From Liolophura sinensis (Eukaryota; Mollusca; Polyplacophora; Chitonida; Chitonidae): DNA of 64,000 nt. Each line of letters starts with the position of its first letter. Position 1 is the stretch's first letter. The position numbers were made by a program, and so were the translations under genes. The stretch is from contig NC_088295.1 of the NCBI RefSeq assembly GCF_032854445.1, positions 436,501 to 500,500 of the forward strand, given 5' to 3'. This document shows positions 34,641 to 47,870 of the stretch, piece by piece. Under the pieces are notes generated by a model. The model saw only the letters and a list, made by a program, of their open reading frames with translations, searched no databases and was not told the DNA's origin.

Positions 34641-37075
34641 ATATCACTGACCTTAAGGCAACATTATATGTTACCCAACAGTTGCAAAAGTATATGTAAA
34701 TGTTACCCAACAGACGTTGCCTTATCTCACGAGTAAGCAATCAATCATACGGCTAAGTATAGATACACTAACATTAGGGCAACAGTATATGTAAATGTTA
34801 CCCAACAGTTGTTGCCTTATTTCACGAGTAAGCAATCAATCATACGGCTAAGTATAGATACACTAACATTAGGGCAACAGTATATGTAAATGTTACCCAA
34901 CAGTTGTTGCCTTATTTCACGAGTAAGCAATCAATCATATGGCTAAGTATAGATACACTAACATTAGGGCAACAGAATATGTAAATGTTACCCAACAGTT
35001 GTTGCCTTATTTCACGAGTAAGGAATCAATCATATAGCTAAGTATAGATACACTAACATTAGGGCAACAGAATATGTAAATGTTACCCAACAGTTGTTGC
35101 CTTATTTCACGAGTAAGGAATCAATCATACGGCTAAGTATAGATACACTGACATTAGAGCAACAGTATATGTAAATGTTACCCAACAGTTGTTGCCTTAT
35201 TTCACGAGTAAGGAATCAATCATATGGCTAAGTATAGATACACTAACAATAGGGCTACAGAATATGTAAATGTTACCCAACAGTTGTTGCCTTATTTCAC
35301 GAGTAAGGAATCAATTATATGGCTAAGTATAGATACACTAACATTAGGGCAACAGAATATGTAAATGTTACCCAACAGTTGTTGCCTTATTTCACGAGTA
35401 AGGAATCAATCATATGGCTAAGTATAGATACACTAACAATAGGGCAACAGAATATGTAAATGTTACCCAACAGTTGTTGCCTTATTTCACGAGTAAGGAA
35501 TCAATCATATAGCTAAGTATAGATACACTAACATTAGGGCAACAGAATATGTAAATGTTACCCAACAGTTGTTGCCTTATTTCACGAGTAAGGAATCAAT
35601 CATACGGCTAAGTATAGGTACACTAACATTAGGGCAACAGAATATGTAAATGTTACCCAACAGTTGTTGCCTTATTTCACGAGTAAGGAATCAATCATAC
35701 GGCTAAGTATAGATACACTAACATTAGGGCAACAGTATATGTAAATGTTACCCAACAGTTGTTGCCTTATTTCACGAGTAAGGAATCAATCATACGGCTA
35801 AGTATAGATACACTGACATTAGAGCAACAGTATATGTAAATGTTACCCAACAGCTGTTGCCTTATTTCACAAGTAAGGAATCAATCATATGGCTAAGTAT
35901 AGATACACTAACATTAGGGCAACAGAATATGTAAATGTTACCCAACAGTTGTTGCCTTATTTCACGAGTAAGGAATCAATCATACGGCTAAGTATAGGTA
36001 CACTGACATTAGAGCAACTGTATATGTAAATGTTAACCAACAGTTGTTGCCTTATTTCACGAGCAAGGAATCAATCATATAGCTAACTACATATACATTG
36101 ACACTAGGGCAACAGTAATGTAAATCTTAACCAACAGTTAATCAATTACATAGCTAAATACCTATACACAGGCCTTACGGCAACAGTATATGTTACCCAA
36201 CAGTTATTTGGTGTAAAAAAATCTACCTTTCAGAAACATATATGAATATACGTTAACAACTCCCAGATTTCAACCTTGTCCATAATTTTCTCTGATAATG
36301 CATGTTACTTTGTGTACAATACAACATTGACAAAACTTCAATCCACCTGTGCAAAAACAGAAAATACACCCTAATGGTATGGTAATGCACTTATCAAAAA
36401 GAAAGCCAAGGTCTACACATCTGAGAAGCAGTATGACACTGCTAAGTACACTGACCTTAAGGCAACAGTATATGCATATGTTACCCTACATTGACTAGCT
36501 GTGCTTTGTGAGAAAAAATCTACCTTTCAGAAACATGTTTTAACATACATCACGAGCGTTCAGCTGAATTCCTTGTGCAAAGGCCAATTTACCCGTATTT
36601 GCAAACCACTACCAGAAAACCCACAAGGGACGAAGGTCAGAATAACAGTGAAGAATAAAACAATTCCCCCATAATTACCCAATTTCAACCTTTTCTCCGC
36701 AAAGGTTACTCTACCTGCAATAAACATTGACATAATCTCATCCATGCAAAACTTAACACCAACAAACCATTATGGTGTGACCATTGTGCACCTGTACAAC
36801 CCTCACCAATATCTACGCCTTATTTCACAAGTAAGGAATCAATCATATAGCTAACTACACATACACTGACACAAGAGCAACAGTATATGTAAATCTTAAC
36901 CAACAGATTTTGCCTTATTTCACGAGCAAGGAATCAATCATATGGCTAAGTACACATACACTGACACTAGTGCAATAGTATATGTAAATCTTAACCAACA
37001 GTTGTTGCCTTATTTCACGAGCAAGGAATCAATTATATAGCTAAATACCGATACTTGATGCCAAATTTTCTTCAC
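34640..37075. repeat. 95-bp minisatellite, with a diverged centre
   Basis: About 16 well-conserved units (34730-36110) of ACAGTTGTTGCCTTATTTCA-CGAGTAAGGAATCAATCATA-TGGCTAAGTATAGATACACT-AACATTAGGGCAACAGAATA-TGTAAATGTTACCCA. A diverged stretch follows (about 36120-36800), then three more recognisable units to 37060. Units differ by single bases, for example TACGG or TATGG. Confidence 0.93.
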
Positions 37076-37810
37076 GATCATATCCTTCAACTGCATCACA
37101 ATCTAAACGAAAACGCACCACACATGTAAAATTGGTCCAAAAAAGTGTTCATCACCATCATACATGTAACTTTCTATCTAACTGTCTCACTTTAATATAA
37201 TTAATATGCAACCATTTATGGTAGAAGAATACAAAAAGTAAATGACTTTGCAATGTAGTTATTTCAAAAATGATCACTGAACATAAAGTTTACCATGTGG
37301 AGGTTGAAATACACACCACTGGAATGTCTGAGATTTTCACAAATTCCTGGAATGTGTAAATTTTGCATCTGTACTTTGAACATGGCCTTAATTAAGCAGA
37401 AAAAAACTGTATCCTTAAATCTCACCTATTTCTACTTCGTGAGCTTTATACAAAATATATTTCACAGGTAGTCCTTTTCTTACTCATAACCCTTCAAATA
37501 GCGTTTTACATATTTTTCAAAGAATAAACATTGAGATTTTCATTGAAACAATTAGTCCCTGAAAAATTTCCTAAGTAACCTTCCTAACTGTACGAGTCAA
37601 CAGAGATATGATATGCACACAGAGCCTGTACAGTTTAACCAAACAATGACCAGCCAGAGGTATCTTTCCTCCGTTGATAATACCTGTCATTATAATAATA
37701 CCATCAAGCAGCTTTAACAAAAAGAAAGTTTGTGCAACGAAAGCGCTGCAACTAGTGCAACATAATGCTGTGGACATGACACAAACAGTGGAGTTATTGG
37801 TTCTATTTAC
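37076..37810. other. Unique AT-rich sequence
   Basis: Nothing supported. A 99-codon minus-strand frame in the last third runs through the candidate exon below and its flanking intron. Confidence 0.35.
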
Positions 37811-37849
37811 CATCAAGGAGTCCAAATGGGTTCTCGTCACTGGACTCTT
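37811..37849 (-). CDS. Candidate 39-nt exon
   Basis: It has a strong acceptor (TTTTATTTTCTTGCAG) and a donor GATG/GTAAAT. In one frame it reads ESSDENPFGLLD. It lies downstream of the SET-domain exon on the same strand and might belong to the same transcription unit, but this is inference; no homology was recognised. Confidence 0.4.
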
Positions 37850-38845
37850 CTGCAAGAAAATAAAATTCAAGAAATAACGACAATATTAAAGATCTTATGT
37901 TCTGGTTCGAGCATGAGATAACGATTAACTGTCCATGCTCTTTACTTCATTTCGAAAGAATATTCAATTTATAACAGGCAAATTGTCTTCTTTGTAGTGT
38001 TGGGAACAAAATTTGGTCATTCTGGAGTGTTCAACATACAAATTGGCACTATACCATAGTACCCAGTACATTTAAGATGTGCAACTTTTTCTAAAATTCT
38101 GAAACTTAAAAACAATTTTATATCTTATTAGTATCCCATGTGTTATGCTAGGACGCGTATCTATGTAGAGATATTCATAAAATCATCTGGATCACGATTG
38201 GAATTGAAAAAGACGGAAACATATTACCCAACACAAGCTGATCCAGGTCAAAATTTGAAGAAAAAACTACACTATTATGTAATATTAAGCCTAATTTATT
38301 GCCTTCACCACAGTTTTGTTATACGAAAACCATCTTCAAAATTTTACCTAAAAATACATACTCAGAGTACTAAAATTTCAAGTTTTGTCAAATTATATCA
38401 TAGCCTATTACATAAGCGTCACAAAATAACCATGAACAGCCCAAAAAAAAACCTAACAGAAAAAAATTAGAATTAAACACAATTCTAGTATTTTTCTCAC
38501 CCAACACACACGTTCTTTGATCCTATTAATAAATCAAACATTCTTTTTCTTTTTACTATGGTTACATAGTTAAGTATGTGTATTTATACATGTAATTCAT
38601 GAATTGATTACAAAATCGTTTTATGCCAAAATGGCTCTGTTATTCCGTGACATTAAGCCATAACATAAAAAAGTATATTCAATTGTTAGAGAGCGGTCTA
38701 GATAACTGCATTAATAATGTAACTTTTCAGCTAGATATTTATTATAATATGTTATGTTTTTCGTGTCTTTTGAACTATCCTCCACAAAACCTAAAATACA
38801 AAACCATTTCGAAACACTCAAGCCAAAGAACAGATATACATGTAC

Positions 38846-39043
38846 CTTCTTTCTCCATGGTGCATCACTATCCCCATAGTCAAACAGTATCTGCTCAGTA
38901 TCTGCTGCCGAGTGGCAAATAAACATAACCTGGGGTATCCTCCATACACTTTAAGCTTCATTTTAGAATTGCACAATGGATCGCTCTCCTCTGCATCATT
39001 TACAAGATGGCACAGATGATCAAGAGTATATGTAGCGTCAATG
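38846..39043 (-). pseudogene. KMT5A-like SET-domain exon with a frameshift
   Basis: The exon starts after CATATTCATCTGCAG and ends AAGAAG before GTACAT. It encodes IDATYTLDHLCHLVNDAE, then MKLKVYGGYPRLCLFATR, and after a frame change AADTEQILFDYGDSDAPWRK. KMT5A-type SET domains have CIDAT, a (I/V)N(H/D) motif, LCLFA and (L/F)xYDYGD in this order, so this is the C-terminal half of a SET lysine methyltransferase. The frame changes between ATR and AADTE; about 7 nt appear to be missing relative to the expected spacing. It may be a decaying paralogue or contain an assembly error. Confidence 0.7.
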
Positions 39044-40263
39044 CTGCAGATGAATATGGAAAACAGGACAAATGTACAGTAGCTGTATTTCTCTTCTAAG
39101 AGGTAACACAGTAAACAAAATGTCCTGACCGTGATAAACCTTTTCATCTTTGCTTTGCATTGTTTTCATGTTATTGTGTACACATGTTAAATGTGATGAC
39201 AACACAGCATTTTAGGTAATACTAGACCAGTGACGCCTAGCATACTACATTTGACATCCCTGCAAGTTTTATTCTGACCTGATTATGCAGGAGTCATGGT
39301 GCTAGGGGACATGTAAGTTGTTACTTTTAAAATACTTACATTAACAGTTAGAATATAACCCAGAGGTAAACTGATCAGATTTCACCGGTAACATGTGTCC
39401 ATTTGTCAACTATCACACTATCGTCACTGTACTGGTTTTACTCTCCATGCGGTAGTCTTTCGTATTACTCAAGATATAACAAAAACATGAAGACAAAGCC
39501 ACAAAATTAACATTGAAGTTTTGCAACTTTAGTAACATCTTTCTTGTATTATAATTCATAAATCATTAGTATCGCCAAAAGTTTACTAGGATCAGTTAAA
39601 GTGGAATCTTTCATTTGTATAGTGATGTTTTGTGTTCTCTTTGAATTAAAGAACGCATGAGCCTCTTTACAATTTCTATGTTGTCTGAAAACATAACCTG
39701 CTGAAATCATACTGCTCTCCATAATGCTATCCATACACATTACGTATTTAACAAATATTCAATATATTATTATGTTGAGATTCACGTTATAGTCTAAGCC
39801 ATGTGCAACTTTAAGAAAAGTTAGGCAACATAATACTTTGCAGTACTTACCAATGTTCCTTATCCATGTACCTGTAGTGATACAAGTAATTTATATAAAA
39901 ATTAATTTTTATACATGTATATTTTGTCATTGCAATCTTTATTTAGGTTCTTAATGTATTAATTGAGATAAAGCTTAGCTACAACAAATACTTAACACAC
40001 AGCAATGTTAATAAGAAGGATAATGCATATACACATAAACCTGCTGCCAGCTGTTTTTTTATGAAGGCTAATACAAGTCAAGAGCATATAAAAGACAAAA
40101 GTAAATAAATGTTACACATCAGAATTTTGTGATGTATCCGAGAGAATAAAATAAGCCAGATTTTTTTAGGCTAATTTCATTGCATAAATAGTTACAGAAT
40201 CCAATAGTTCTACTTAATGTTAGGTCATTTCTATAATTTTACTTTCATTTTGTGTGTACAAAC
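39044..40263. other. Intron-like AT-rich sequence
   Basis: The central SET exon (expected motifs GxGVFA and a Tyr-Phe-rich YLYYF segment) should lie here between the two SET-related exons, but I could not find it on the minus strand. Confidence 0.4.
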
Positions 40264-40360
40264 CTACGATTTTCGACACAAACTTCCTCACAAAACCTTC
40301 TTTGTCAAGTCCACAGTTACACCAATATTGGGCATCGGCATCAGGTGACCATCTTTTGCA
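40264..40360 (-). CDS. Candidate pre-SET exon
   Basis: This 97-nt exon starts after ATGTTATTTTTAG and ends CGTAG before GTTTGT. One frame reads CKRWSPDADAQYWCNCGLDK followed by EGFVRKFVSKIV. The segment DKxGFxxKF leading to a Gly is typical just before the GxGVFA motif at the beginning of KMT5A-like SET domains, and the paired Cys residues are plausible. With 38846-39043 it suggests a SET gene or pseudogene on the minus strand. The link between the two exons is inferred. Confidence 0.5.
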
Positions 40361-40944
40361 CTAAAAATAACATTCATTACTGTATAGCCATTCAGCATTA
40401 GTCATATGGTGTGATCAAAGACAGTGCCACTAAAGTTTAATAAGCCTAATCAGCATGTTAAAAATCTCTTGAGATCATGACTATAAAGTTAAAACCTATT
40501 TTTTAGCCCAACAAAACATATGGTTTTACAATTCTCTCTCAAAGATGTACAATCCAAAGATCTAGCAAATGTGGTAAACTCATATTGTTTAGACACACAC
40601 TCCCATACCTCACCCAAGTCTGTGTGAACTCTTGATATACCAACTTGGCTTCTTATTAATTCGTACAGCTAATTACTACCAACATATAGTATTTGTTTCA
40701 CTTAAATCCATAGGAACAAAGGTTTTATTTGCATCAACCTATATATACTCAATATATTTTATTGCAAATTCCCAATATTGTTGACATCCCTATGATTCAA
40801 ACACTCTTCTACATAGACTATACCTATACATTCTAACCTGCAAGTGTGTATTTTTATAAAAACACTTTAGAGACATTGTGAAAAGAAAAAAAAAGTTTTT
40901 TTTTTCATCTGCATCATTTACTTTCACTCAAGACTCATTTTCAG

Positions 40945-41211
40945 GCCTCCGTGGCTCAGTTTGTTAGCGTGCTAGCGCAGCGTAACGACCCAGGAGTCTC
41001 TCACCAATGCGGTCGCCGTGAGTTCAAGTCCAGCTCATGCTGGCTTCCTCTCCGTCCGTACGTGGGAAGGTCTGCCAGTGACCTGCAGATGGTCGTGGGT
41101 TTCCCTCGGGCTATGCCCGGTTTCCACCCACCATAATGCTGGCTGCCGTCGTATAAGGGAAATATTCTTGAGTATGGCGTAAATACACCAAACAAATAAA
41201 TAAATCAATGA
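40945..41211 (+). mobile_element. tRNA-derived SINE (family A), complete with 15-bp target duplication
   Basis: The head GCCTCCGTGGCTCAGTTTGT has an A box (TGGCTCAGTTTG) and a B box (GAGTTCAAGTCC, near 41020). The body reads TGGTCGTGGGTTTCCCTCGG, GGTTTCCACCCACCATAATG, GCTGCCGTCGTATAAG and TATTCTTGAGTATGGCGTAA, ending in an (AAAT)n-like tail. It is flanked by AAGACTCATTTTCAG at 40930-40944 and 41212-41226. Reversed copies lie at 56271-56540 and 63091-63350. Open frames across it are not genes. Confidence 0.93.
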
Positions 41212-41226
41212 AGACTCATTTTCAGG

Positions 41227-42218
41227 TAACACATCAGACAGATTATATCTGAGCAGAGATGTGCCAAAAAACAGCCTGCAGAAAAAGAAATTGTTGCGCT
41301 TAATTTTATGTTCATGGATGTACATATACTTCCCAGTTTTTTAACCATATGTATGACTGTAGTCATTATCTGTATCATTGCAAATATATTTTGCCCATTC
41401 TCAACAGAGATATTGCTCCTAAGCCAGATAGCGGCTTTCATGTAAGTATAACCATCATTAAAAATTTTGGAACAAGGCAAGCGATTCTCTCAGATTAAAT
41501 TACACCAATGACGCATGAAGTCGACAATTCAACCTATAACACCATGCAAGAAGGTAATATGCACAATCACTAAAATATACCTCGCTTCTGACATCACTGC
41601 ACAATGGTGTCTGCATCTTGTTCAGTTAGAAACCTATTTATGCCACATTTACCTGAAAAAACTGGAGTGTATCATGAGAGAAACCCTGCAACACTGATAC
41701 CTGAACATCCCCAACCCACACTCACCCCCGAGAATCAGGGGCATGGCCAGTGCTTACACCAGAGTTTGATCTCAAGATCTCCAAGTAGATAAGTCTCATG
41801 GTATCCAGAATGATATTTTGTAAAGTCTTTAACAAATTGAGTAATCTAGGAAAATAAACTATATTGTGAAATTATAAAGATATATACATACCTTAGGAAT
41901 ATTTGTCTATTGCAACAGGAGTTGGTCTATCATATAATGTTGTTCATTAATAGACGAGTTCAGATCAAGGACTGATTGATTCTTACTTGCAGACATAGGG
42001 TGAAGCTTTGTATTTAAAATACTAATCTACATGTATTGTTGCTTGAGTTCAAAGAGGAATCTGCAATCATGTGTCAACAGACCAATGAAAAAGATGTTAA
42101 ATGAACATGAAAAGTGTAATCCACAGGAAACAAAATCTCTTTCCTGATGTCACACACAGAGACAAAAAAAGCATTCGTTCTTCTAAAAAGAAATGTGTGA
42201 CATGTAAATATGGCTTAC
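41227..42218. other. Unique AT-rich sequence
   Basis: No supported feature. A possible donor (CCTAAG/GTATGT) on the minus strand near 41890 lacks a convincing acceptor. Confidence 0.35.
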
Positions 42219-42257
42219 CTTTGGTCGACAGACTTGTTTAAGGATACTAGATTTAAG
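42219..42257 (-). CDS. Candidate 39-nt microexon
   Basis: It has a strong acceptor (TTTTTTTGTTTTTTTGCAG) and donor (CAAAG/GTAAGC). Phase 0 reads LKSSILKQVCRPK. Thirteen codons are too few for a family assignment; it could belong to the SET-related transcription unit. Confidence 0.45.
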
Positions 42258-43116
42258 CTGCAAAAAAACAAAAAAAATTGCAGTTGTAGTCTACAGTAAT
42301 TCACTTATTTACTCTGACCGTGTTTATTAAATATCAAAATTAAGCTACATAACATGTAACATCAACATGAAGTTTTAACATATTTTGCTAACAAAAACAT
42401 ACAACTTCACATCTGACCATACCATTCCATCACCATCACCATTCCATTTTAAGGAGCAATTTAGATCCTGATAAGGTAGTCTTTGCAACTATGTGCACAT
42501 TCAATTGTAAACATGATTCAGGGTTCAGAATAATCTAAACTACTGTATTGTACAAGGGTACAGGCTGTATTCAAGACCTCTGTGCACACTGTACATCATA
42601 TCCTTGACTAGAACGTACACAATGGGCCTAATGTGCATGTTCTCCATTGGTTTACACAAATCTTTGACCCATATGAAAGGAAAATGTCATCAGTGCTGAA
42701 ACACTGGTTTCTGTTCATACAAGTTGTCATATGTGTGTTTAGGCTCATGGTTTGTACAGATACTAGTAATAAATTTAAAAAATTGTAACACAAACATTCA
42801 CCTGTAGTTATAATTAAATATGTAAGTCTACATCAAAAACATTAAGAATTCACTCTAAGTGGTGCATAGCAATTCAAGTAAGAAGGTGCATTGTAGAAAT
42901 ATCACCCATGGCCCACTTAGGACTGAATTGCACAGTTGCAATCTGGGTTTGTGAGATGGTAGATAAATGGCTCGGAGGTCAGCAGCTCCCACGGCTGCTT
43001 TCAACAAGAAGTCAGTTTAAACTCTGTTCTGCTGGAAATACCAACTATTAGTCACACAGCAGGTGTTCAGTTGGTTAGCTCAAACAGCAGCTCATTAAAA
43101 ATAAAGGTAAACTTAC
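42258..43116. other. Unique AT-rich sequence
   Basis: Nothing supported. Confidence 0.35.
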
Positions 43117-43188
43117 CTTTTGTAGCATAATTAACAACCCTGAATAGATCTAACAACAGCAAAACTGACTGTTGTATAGCATTTATGT
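43117..43188 (-). CDS. Candidate 72-nt exon
   Basis: It has an acceptor TTTGTGGTACTTTGCCAG and a strong donor AAAAG/GTAAGT. Only one phase is open (INAIQQSVLLLLDLFRVVNY). No family recognised; splice signals are the only evidence. Confidence 0.25.
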
Positions 43189-45359
43189 CTGGCAAAGTAC
43201 CACAAATACAACCGGTTACCCAAATACTATATGTATGACCGGATAGCATTTGTATATCATTTCGACAGTTCAAATGGTTAATCGATAAGTTAAATTTACT
43301 AACCGTTTTAGCGCTATACATGTCTATAATTGATGCTAAACTTATGTAATTCTTTCATATAGGTGGCAGTCAATTCCAGATATCAGTGTTGAGTTTTTAA
43401 GGCATCATATCAATATATGCGATCTGATGGTCACTGGAGGAAACATATAGGCAACATCTCAAGGCTTTTATTCAGTCAAGACTACTTACTCAATAAATAT
43501 AACTAAACCAGCCAGTGGGTTTATGCTTACCACACTGTTACAAGTGCTGCCCCTTAACAAGTAGTCGATTATTGTACGACAGCGTATTAGAGGTATCACC
43601 CATTAAACCATGTACATGAAGCACGGCTATACGAGTGAGTTTAATATAAACCCGATGGATAATGAAACAATCATCATCATTTTCAAGAGCTTAATTTGAT
43701 AATAATACACCTACCCTTTTTTCCCCCTACTCAACATCCTCACATATGTCCATGGGAGTGGTCAGCAATAAATTTCTGAAACAAAATAAACTTATTAACA
43801 TACAGTACTGGAGTGGAGAATACAATATCACATTCAGCTTAGGTTGCTAGGACTCAAGAAAGCACATATACGTCATTTCATCATTTATTTGATTAAAACC
43901 AATTCAATTAATGTTTGAATTATTGGCATTTTAAACTTGTTATTATGAAAATTAGTAGAACAGGTGTGATACCAATGGGATCAAAAGAAGGGAGTAGTTA
44001 GAATGGCTATTTTGATGATTAAAAATACTGATATACCACGTAAGTATATATGTAATTCTCACATTGTCAAAGGGCTCTTTGACTCTTGTTATAGGCGACG
44101 ACAGCCAGAAGGCTGTTTCACAAAACTTTCCTAGCCCTCTAAAGTTTGTTAGTTGGCTAATTCCTTAATGGTCATTTACCCGATAACCGTAAGCAGGGTA
44201 TGAAAAAAACTGAATAGGCCGTTTCACACAAGTAAAACTGCTTAACCTAGTTCGATTAAATTAAACGCTGAAGTTTATTTTCAACACTTTCTGATATTTA
44301 CCTTTCTCAACGTTTAATCATCGAGCACTTAGTGGAGCCGAATGCTGACTTGTATCTTTACAAAATCACTGCGTGCAGTCAGCGTGTGTCGGCTGTATTC
44401 AAATTCCGGATTCTATCTGAAGCCACAACCAAAAATTTTTTTTTTGCACCTAACACGTTTCTTTGTTCCAATGTGTATTCACTGAGCACAAAGCTCTAAC
44501 AAACTCATTTCCTGTGACAAACTGTTATCAGATTCAACTTTACTTCACAAAGTGTTCAAAAAGGGCAAGTAGCACGCTGCAGACAGCGGTCTACTGCCAT
44601 TCCCATAGTCGCCTACTTTGAAACCTACTATTTAAACCAATAGTAATTGTCGCATAATTACTTTCAATTCACTCTGACCTCCTCCTCTAATTCTAAATGA
44701 AAACCTTGAAAAAGTTATGTTTGATGAGTGTGTTCATGAATCAGAATCATAGTAGATTCCACTACATAAAAAAAACTCTAAAGGTTTCAGTCAAGGCTGG
44801 CCGCTATCGTCTACACAGCTGTCTCTGTAGTCCGTTATTCACATTTTCCGGTTGTGACTCCATGTACAATCCGGAATTTGTATACACCCGACGCACCATG
44901 ACAGCACACTGCGATTTCGAAAAGAAACAAGTCAACATTACGTGATTTTATCGATTATAATTTATACACATCTGAATAGAGGATATCCCCCCCCCCCTTA
45001 TCAAGCGGTAATAAAAAATAATATGCAATTTTTTTTTTCTCTTTACATGCCATGTCAACTTTTTTTCTTTTCCGCATGTAGGCGCTCTTCGCTGGCATCG
45101 ATGACGTACTGGTTGTCTTTCTTTTTAATTCGACGTAACCCCCACATTCCATCCTTTCCAGAAATGGACATTCTGACGACTGGCCAACTGTTGCTTTCAA
45201 CACCAAATGGTAACAGTAAGGGCACGTGGATCGTTCTGCGCGATGTCATTTCTGGACTTCTGGCGTACATGCCACATCCTTCAGCAAAAAACTATCCAGG
45301 CCTTAACCCACCGTAACGCCTGTGGTACCCAATTTTGAATGGAACCCCTCCGTTCTCAC
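43189..45359. other. Unique sequence with unsupported frames
   Basis: A minus-strand frame at 45055-45270 (71 codons, SGKDGMWGLRRIKKKDNQYV) is bounded by stops and looks protein-like, but no family or splice site is clear. The rest shows no feature. Confidence 0.3.
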
Positions 45360-45404
45360 TGTGAATTTAATCTGACAGTTTGCACAAACTATGGGGTCCG
45401 TCAT
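45360..45404 (-). CDS. Candidate first coding exon MTDPIVCANCQIKFT
   Basis: The ATG at 45404 opens 15 codons ending exactly at ACA/GTGAGA. The CxxC pair (CANC) and clean donor make it a plausible first coding exon of a minus-strand gene, possibly of the SET-related unit downstream. No homology was recognised, and the frame also runs on into the intron for 18 codons before a stop. Confidence 0.3.
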
Positions 45405-45539
45405 TTTGCACCATAGTCTTCTGTCAAATTCGTGTCTCCTCAGTCACACTGACAGCCAGTTCATCAAAACATAGTGACGTAATGAAAGGTCAACCACGGA
45501 TGCGCATGGACGGGTAGCAATAACACGGTTTAGTATGTC

Positions 45540-45720
45540 AGAATGTCGACACGGCATGTGAGCATAAGTCACAACCGTGAATTATCTTGGATTTACTGGT
45601 CGTAAAGGCTACAGAATGTGGAAAAACTTGGCAGATGAACAGAGGATGACTCAGTGAACGTAATTTATCGCAGTTTTGCCCTGTTAATGCATGTATTGGT
45701 TCATTTTGCACGGATTTTTG
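45540..45720. repeat. Dispersed repeat, copy 1
   Basis: It shares TTGGATTTACTGGTCGTAAA-GGCTACAGAATG, then a spaced CAGTTTTGC and CATGCATGTATTGGTTCATT-TTGCACGGATTTT, with 48925-49095 in the same orientation. It is probably an old unclassified element. Confidence 0.7.
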
Positions 45721-47870
45721 TTGCGCATAGCTTCTCCACAATACACAATACATTAACCTGGATGACTCCTCCTCGGCTGTGATAGCCTAACCCCATATTA
45801 AAAGATCACAGCCAAGAACCTTGGCTATTAACTGACAAACCCTAGCTGATTCTGCAGTGGTTCTGGAGTGATCTTATTGGTTGAATCATGATAATTGTAA
45901 AATTACTTTCAAAACATAAATTAACAAAATTAGCTCTAAACATGAAAAACAATGACGATTTCTTTCAGTCATGATAACTTTCACAAAACTTTTAAAACTT
46001 CTTTTAACTATTTAGCTTTCCTGCAAGTGATCCTGAACTGGGTAGACTGCGCACATCTTTGTAGCTCGACCCTGTACTGTCTGTACTGTCTGTACAGGGT
46101 CCATGAAGATGGACTGTTATTTTAAAATTCTGACATTCATCAAGCCCTGAGTTCATCCCAAGAACTGAAAGTAAACGGTTGCGGTCACAGTAGCTGTACG
46201 AATTTCAAATGCACTCAATGGCCATTTTGAAACGTCTCAAAACCCACTCTTTGTCCTGAAATATTTCTAAGGTCTGGTATCGAAAACTATTTGTAGAGGG
46301 AAAAACCAAGAAGAAAGCTCACAAGGTATTGAACTAGGATGTGAAAGCCATCTGTAGCTGTATATTTGCCCAGGGAGGTGAATGCCACACTGGGCCAGAT
46401 ACTATAGCAAAAACTGCTTGAGGCGTCGTAGGAACAGTGTACTATGTTCTGGTGGAGAAACAGACAGCTGGCGGGGGAAAGAGTCTCATTTTTCCTTTTC
46501 ACAAGGGCAATATTCCAACAGATAACACTTACATGTATGCTAGATACTTGAAATTGATAAGTTTAGTTTGTGCTCGATACTTGAAACATAGTTTAAATTA
46601 AACAGGGATAAAGGATAGAGATGTTAAATAGAACAATGTCTTTGTTAAATTACCATCAAACATCCTGCAAAACAGCCTTGATCACAAGATCTAAAACAAA
46701 GAAATTAGTAGGAAATAAATAGCTGTTCCAGAGATCTCCAAATTCAGCACAGATTTATACAAATTTGATAATTTCTTTAAATTTTGTACTTATTAGGGTT
46801 CCCCTATTGTTTTCGCTCAGATTATTAGGTGGACCAGCAGACTTGGTGGAATACCTCTTGTTTTTATTTGGATTTTTATTATTATCATTATTTCTTGATT
46901 AATATTATTATTTTTCTTCCATGAATTTTGTTAACAGGGGTTTGAAAGGAACTTAAAGGAATATAAGTACAATATTACACAGGTATAATCATTAGGTCAG
47001 GAAGCTGATGGCAAATTGTTTAAAAACTTTCAAGATCACATGGTGTGGTGGCCATATTGGAATTTGTGCAAAACCTTTAAGAAACTTCTCCGAAACTATG
47101 CAACCCATTTTATTTAAATTATGTATACATACACTAAGTCGAGAGGGACACAATTCTTGATGTAATACGTTCTGATTGTATGCAAATTAGTAGAGTTAGG
47201 AAGGGTTAAACTATGTCACATGACCACTTTTTTGCGTTTTGTCAATTTTGATGCTTAAATAACGGTCGGGCGAGATTTTAAATGGCACGTTTCATGGTGT
47301 ACTTTTGCAAGAGGAATCCAAATATGTAATCAAAATTGAATGGAAGTTGAAATTTTCAGGGGGTATAAAATCACAAATAGGGAAAACGGAAAATTTCATA
47401 TTTACGTCTATAAAATGAAATGAACAACAAATAAAACATGGATTTATATGTTATCTAATTCATAGAGGTGAATGACCAATGCCCCAATTGTATAAATTGC
47501 AAAATTTTAATTAGATTATGTAATTTTGAAAAAACATGACATGAGGCTATAACAAGAATACTACTAAAGCTCGAAAGCTGGGATTTGTACCAAATTGTAG
47601 ATCAAAGTCTCTCATTTGCGGCATGTGTCAACGGATTTGAGCTGCGACCAATAGTTTCCAAGATATAAGCGTCTAAATATTGCTACTGTTAAAAGGTAAA
47701 GAGATTTAAAATGCTGAATATGGTCGTGAAAAAAATCAAAAGTATGCTATAAGCTAAGAAAATCTGAATATATTTCAGTAAAACTCAATTCTGGTAGGTG
47801 TACATGTGAAATTAAACTTGTGTATTCATTCTTATAAGTATGAAATATTTTCACATCTTTCTATTCTTAC
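45721..47870. other. Unique AT-rich sequence
   Basis: Apart from a short inverted repeat at 46068-46101 (GACCCTGTAC ... GTACAGGGTC), nothing is recognised. Confidence 0.35.

Noticed and set aside
40951-41325. Small proteins across 40951-41325
   Set aside because: They are readings of the SINE on both strands and its flanks.
46068-46101. 10-bp inverted repeat GACCCTGTAC/GTACAGGGTC
   Set aside because: Short arms around a small TGTCTGTAC duplication; expected occasionally by chance.
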